64,000 nt of DNA from Phymorhynchus buccinoides (taxonomy: Eukaryota; Mollusca; Gastropoda; Neogastropoda; Raphitomidae). The notes under the pieces are model-generated. The model did not search any database and was not told where the DNA came from. It saw nothing but the letters and a program-made list of their open reading frames with translations. The position numbers and the translations under genes are program-made. Location of the stretch: the NCBI GenBank assembly GCA_017654935.2, contig CM065710.1, positions 15,682,371 to 15,746,370 on the forward strand, given 5' to 3'. Of this stretch, positions 59,141 to 64,000 are shown piece after piece (position 1 is the stretch's first letter; every line of letters starts with the position of its first letter).

Positions 59141-59560
59141 ATAGAATGTCGCCGAGTGGCAGACATGTTTCCGTTTTTCTTCACCCTCCTATATATCGTG
59201 AAATACTGTATACAATCACTCCAAATGTTGTGGGGAGGTGTAAAAAGAAGAGTAGAAGACATTGCAGTACAAATTATGCCACGTGGGATTTTCATGTCGC
59301 TGAGCGGCAGACGTGTCTCCGAGTTAAGGGTGCACACCCCATTAAGGGTGTACACCCCACTAATTAAGGGTGTACATCCCGGTAAAGGAGGGGGTCTAAT
59401 ACTAAACGTAAAAGACATCCTAGCACAAAATGTGCCACGTGGGGCTTAAATGTCGCCGAGTGGCAGACATGTCTCGGTGTTAAAGGTGTGCACCCCACCA
59501 ATTAAGGGTGTGCATCCTGGAAAACGATTTGCACCCAGTCATGGGTGTGCAGGTGCATCA
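59141..59560 (+). repeat. Diverged tandem repeat
   Basis: Three to four units with ATGTCGC(C/T)GAG(T/C)GGCAGAC and AAGGGTGT(A/G)CACCCC, period roughly 150-180 bp. Confidence 0.65.
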
Positions 59561-60209
59561 CCCAAAGGTCACAAGGAGGACGGGGACCGAAGATGTGAAG
59601 GGGAAAGGGAGGTACAGGGCGGGGCATGTACAGGGCATAACCGGCAAAGGACATATCTGCCGCCCGGCGATGCCCTTGTCTTTTCTTTTTATACTCCCAT
59701 TTCTTACAGAATGGTGGTACATTGGAATAGAGTTGAGAACTGGTTTTAAACCGGTTTTTCATGTTCGAACCAGTTTTACCGAACCGTTTTTTTTAAACCA
59801 GTACTCGCATCTCTAGTTTCACCTATGCAAACACATATTTATTTGTCAGAATATTCACACACGCACGCACGCACGCGCAGACATACACACGCACACAATA
59901 ACGACACTTATGGCACACCCACACTCAACTCAACACTCCAGTCAAAGTCAAAGCCATACACCACCACAAACTAGAAACAGCTACTCTTGGTTTACAAACA
60001 CCCAATCTGCGCTGAGAATCAGTGTTGTTCTTCGAAAAGAATGCGTTATTCTAAGAAAAACTTACTTTCAGTTTGCAGTTAAAAAAACCGGATCACAGCA
60101 ACTCGAACCGGTTTTTCGAACCGCGAAAGTTTAGCACCGGTTTTTCGGTTCAAACCGTTTTTCCCCCCCCCCACCTCTACATTGAAATAGGAACGAGGGC
60201 TGTGCGTTT
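59561..60209. other. Unassigned intergenic sequence
   Basis: AACCGGTTTTTC-type phrases recur at about 59750 and 60110 in both directions. No gene was recognised. Confidence 0.4.
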
Positions 60210-60275
60210 GTCTGTTTGTGTGTGTGTATGTGTGTCTGTCTGTCTGTATGTGTATGTGTGTCTGTCTGTGTATGT

Positions 60276-60333
<58 letters not shown>

Positions 60334-60395
60334 GTATGTGTGTGTCTGTGTGTGTATGTGTCTGTCTGTATGTATGTGTATGTGTCTGTCTGTCT

Positions 60396-60446
<51 letters not shown>

Positions 60447-60556
60447 TGTGCGTGTGTGTGTGCATGTGTATGTGTCTGTCTGTGTGTATGTGTCTGTCTG
60501 TGTGTATGTGTATGTGTCTGTCTGTATGTCTGTATGTCTGTCTATGTGCGTGTGTG
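60210..60556 (+). repeat. GT/CTGT microsatellite
   Basis: Compound (GT)n with (CTGT)n and TATGTG modules; open frames on both strands are artefacts. Confidence 0.9.
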
Positions 60557-61265
60557 TACATGGATGCAACTTTGCCTCGGATACAAGGAGGCGCCTGTTT
60601 TTCAAAATTTTGACCCCCCCCAAAAAAAAAAAAAGATTAAAAGTTCAAGGGAAAAAAGGGTGTTGAATTCTCACTTTACCAGCCTGGAATAAGCTTCAAA
60701 TTGAGTATGATTTTGCTTTGTCTTCAGTTTCAGTTGCCCCCTGACCCCACCCCTGTACCCTGCCAGGGGCCTGGGCGGCCCCTTGACCCCTGATTTTGGA
60801 TTTTCTCCAGTTGCATCCATGTCTATGTGTGTGTGTGACAAAAAATTATTCAATTTTTTCAGCACCTAAACTACAGAATCAATCCTAACGAAACTTGGCA
60901 GAATGCTTCCTTAGGTACACTAGATGCTGCCCGGGAAAGTCCGTTTAACGTCCTCCGGTCTGGAACAGACACACATGGGACATCAGTAGGTCATGGGTGC
61001 ATGCGGTGACCCGAACTTTTGCCTGAACTTTCTTGCTGAAACCCTATGTTTGTACGAGAGCGTGGTGACCACATTGAAGAGCATTTTCTTCAGGCTGTCA
61101 GCTGCCTGAAACTGCATCCAACTGCCTGAATTCAGGCTTCAGGCATAGCCCACATGCACCCCTGATAGATGTAAAGATGGTGGGAACGATCCTGGAGGCA
61201 ATGCCCGGAGGCAGTGCAACACCAGCAAAGTCCCGAAATTTTAACAATACTGATGTGTCACTACA
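60557..61265. other. Unassigned intergenic sequence
   Basis: Nothing recognised apart from a phrase with CCTGCCAGGGGCCTGGGCGG. Confidence 0.4.
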
Positions 61266-61267
61266 TT

Positions 61268-62222
61268 TTGACTGCCGTATTTTACGGACTATAAGGCGAT
61301 ACTTTTTTTTCCCAGACTGAGACCCCTGCGCCTTATAATGTGACTGATAATATAGTAAGAAACTATAATAACAAAATCTGGGTCGAGTTTCTCTAGATAA
61401 CGGTCGCCGCGCGAATAACGCTTACGCCAAACGGGGCCTAAGAAACACTTTATAAAACGTTTGCGGAAGAATATTACAAGCTCTTGTGCGATTGGTAAAA
61501 AAAAAGTATTATTTTAACCAAACTTTAATGGACCAATCAACAAGAAATGTATTCACCCCCATGCTAGTCACGTGATTGTTCGCCAAGATACTTAGGGAGT
61601 AGCCACAAAACGTTTTCGGCAAACGTCGGCAAAAGGTGTTTCTTAGTACCGTTTTTGCCGATTTGCGCTCACACTACGTAACGCTAGCCCTTGTGAAACG
61701 GCCCCAGAACTTTGTGTAAAATGTCAGGCATCAGAATACTCCAGAGTCCAATCCGCGGACGAACAACACTCGCCATGACCCCACAAAACTCTAGTCCGTA
61801 GTCGGCATCATTGCGATCATTCGCTACCCGATTTCTCGCGGAAAAGTTCAAAGTTCTCACATCATCATAGTCTCCCGCGATCATAATTATCCTCTAAATC
61901 GACTCATTTAAAACCCAAATCGCAATCACTGTCATCAAAACAAACTCTTGAAACAGTGAAAGTAAGAGTCTAGAGAGCTCAAAACTCGGATGAAAAAACA
62001 AACATGGCCGCGATTTTTCGTTTCTGAAGGCGCAGTATGAAAACAAACCGTTTAAGAATACCATTTGAGAATAAGATCGCGCTGCCTCATGAAGTACAAA
62101 CCGCGGCCGGCAGTGCCAAAACTGTGGCCAGTGGCTACCAAAACCACGGACCGTTCTGATGCCTGAATGTGAGGGGTGCGCCTTATAATCAGGTGCGCCT
62201 TGTAGTCCGGTAGATACGGCCC
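61268..62222. mobile_element. R9 element, long copy
   Basis: GCCGTATTTTACGGACTATA start and TAGTCCGGTAGATACGGC end. The 955 bp interior contains a second inverted pair (GGCCTAAGAAACAC / GGTGTTTCTTAG) and no transposase. Confidence 0.65.
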
Positions 62223-62456
62223 GTGGTGTCAGACTGACCAAACGACAAGCCATATCAACGTAATCCCTGTGAATCAGATTTGAATGTGACAAAGGCATCG
62301 ATTATTTCAAAATCAATGGAATGGATTTCAACCAAGATTGGTTTGGTGAAAAAAGTGTTGTATAAGAATTTTTTTTGGTGTGTAAAATAATAAACTTCTG
62401 TGTATTGCCATGCCGTTACAGTTTTTTTTAAAAACACAAAACCCCTATCAGTTGTA

Positions 62457-62702
62457 TTAACCCTATCAACGCTAGCCATTTTTCAGCCAAAATTTACCAT
62501 TAAACTTACCTGGGTAGCGAAAATATTTTGTCTGCAATATTGGGGATTCCTCTGTGACGTGCATAAAATAGGGCCTATCCTTACCTCCCAAAATGAAGAA
62601 CATAAGGTCACAGGATACCAGACCCTCATTTGATGCCTTTTAGTGACATGGGTGTCAAATCATTGTGGTGCCAAGAGGCGACAGTGGCGATGAAAGGGTT
62701 AA
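62457..62702 (-). mobile_element. R2 MITE, reversed
   Basis: TTAACCCTATCAACGCTAGC start and GGCGATGAAAGGGTTAA end; it reads GTGACATGGGTGTCAAATCA near its right end, the reverse of the other copies. Confidence 0.82.
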
Positions 62703-62804
62703 TCCACTATGATTGTCGCTGGTATTATTTACGGCATTACGCTATTACTGCCACAGTTCTTGCTCTTCCCATTGCAGTTGTCATGGCTGTTGCCTCCACA
62801 GCCA

Positions 62805-63052
62805 TTAACCCTTTCACCACCAGCCATTTTTCAGCTAAAGAATACCATTAAACTTAACTGTGTAGAGAACATAAGTTATCTGCAATATTGGGAATTCCTC
62901 TATGCCCTGTATATAACATTAGGCCTGTCCTTACCTCCCAAAATGAAGAAAGTAGGGTCTTCAGATAACAGGCCCCGATTTGATGCCTTTTAGTGACATG
63001 GGTGTTAAACCATTGTGGTGCATAAATGCGACATTGGCGGTGAAAGGGTTAA
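62805..63052 (-). mobile_element. R2 MITE, reversed
   Basis: TTAACCCTTTCACCACCAGC start and TTGGCGGTGAAAGGGTTAA end, about 100 bp from the previous copy in the same direction. Confidence 0.85.
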
Positions 63053-63074
63053 TATGCTTTATGTGTGTGTCCTC

Positions 63075-63390
63075 CCCGTGGGGATACCGGGGGGTGTCTT
63101 AAAAATAGTTCCCCACCTTCTGGAAGTTCTGTGCTTGTAACTTCCTCTAATCTGCCACTCTCTGCGTTTTCCCCTTTGCTTTGTGTCATCTACTATCTTT
63201 CTGATTTATTGGCGGTCCATTCTCCTGCCTTTTTTTCGAAAAAAAAATCTTCCTAATAATTTTTCTCCTTTGAGCTCCTCCGAAATCGGAATGCGTCGCC
63301 TGTACGCTAGCGGGGGAGACCAGTGAAAACTGAAAACCGGACACATGTACCTTACCCATCATGGCCATATGGCCTGGGAACGCAGTCAGA
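63075..63390 (-). repeat. R1 repeat, reversed
   Basis: CCCCGTGGGGATACCGGGGG start and GGCCATATGGCCTGGGAACG end. Confidence 0.78.
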
Positions 63391-63644
63391 AGAGAAGAAA
63401 TGTGTGAGTGAAATGAAATTTGTAAAATGGAAAAAATAATTAACAAAATAAAAAACCAATAAACACAAAACCCCACAATAAGAAACCCAAGTGTAAAACA
63501 TTATCTCCCCCTGACTTTCACTGTAACGGGGAGTATGGCTTATATGACTATGCTAATCTGGCTTAGTTTATTCTGCTATGTATGTTGAAAATTGTGCGTA
63601 TTCTTTGTTCGGTTTATCTGTAATACATGTTCATATTACTTGGG

Positions 63645-64000
63645 GAAATGTAATGACAGGGACATATAGAGACGGGGAAATATAGAGACGGAGAAAGATA
63701 ATGACGGGGAAATATAGAGACGGGGACATATAGACGGGGACACATAGAGACGGAGAAATATAATGACTGGGAAATATAGAGACGGGGAAATATAGACGGA
63801 GAAAGATAATGACGGGGAAATATAATGACGGGGACATATAGAGACGGGGACATATAGACGGGGACACATAGAGACGGAGAAATATGACGTTGAAATATAG
63901 AGACGGAGAAATATAATGACGGGGAAATATAGACGGAGAAATATGACGGGGAAATATAGAGACGGGGAAATATAGAGACGGAGAAATATGACGTTGAAAT
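63645..64000. repeat. Short-period satellite running off the window
   Basis: Units of about 14-17 bp mix GGGGAAATATAGAGAC, GGGGACATATAGAGAC and GGAGAAA(T/G)ATAATGAC. A higher-order block (about 63715-63800) recurs near 63840-63920. The array reaches the window edge, so its full length is unknown. Confidence 0.88.

Overview
This is eukaryotic DNA, most likely from a marine invertebrate and plausibly a gastropod mollusc. The case rests on GT-AG introns of up to about 11 kb, very dense microsatellites, many short inverted-repeat transposons, and tRNA-headed SINEs ending in motifs I associate with mollusc genomes. The species assignment is inference only.

The only host protein-coding gene I can support runs left to right across 1126-47886. 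It is the C-terminal two thirds (about 584 residues, 15 exons, phases all consistent) of a dipeptidyl peptidase 8/9 orthologue (serine protease family S9B, cytosolic). The 5' exons lie to the left of the window. All three catalytic residues are present: Ser at 40555-40557 in GWSYGG, Asp at 45743-45745 in [10 protein letters not shown], and His at 47812-47814 in YPNERHGIR.

Six of the 15 exons (1, 3, 4, 8, 11, 14) have extra, usually truncated copies of one exon end. Each carries its splice site and sits in a microsatellite (GT, TCA, GA, TCA/CA, unclassified, GAT). Donor-side copies lie downstream of exons 1, 3, 4 and 8; acceptor-side copies lie upstream of exons 8, 11 and 14. This repeated behaviour within one gene is the most unusual thing in the window.

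Introns and the right flank (47887-64000) are almost entirely repeats. Intron 2 holds a composite inverted-repeat region (3881-12167) containing a 5.7 kb element with 37-bp terminal inverted repeats (TIRs). Intron 9 holds a 90-bp minisatellite of about 35 copies (34318-37500). Recurrent families are named here as follows. R1: about 330-bp repeat. R2: TTAA-flanked MITE starting CCCTTTCACCG. R3: MITE starting CAGTGGAACCTCCC. R4: hAT-like inverted-repeat element with 8-bp target duplications and telomere-like arms. R5: TTAA-ended MITE of about 390 bp. R6: repeat with an embedded CA tract. R7: repeat starting TTCAGGCATGCTCCTGAAAT. R9: CCGTATTTT-ended MITE. R11: palindromic MITE. R12: AAGGTCA-rich repeat. 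R14: MITE starting TGTGACCCATCACCAC. There are also SINE families and LINE tails. Several MITEs have seeded tandem arrays. No second gene was recognised right of 47886.
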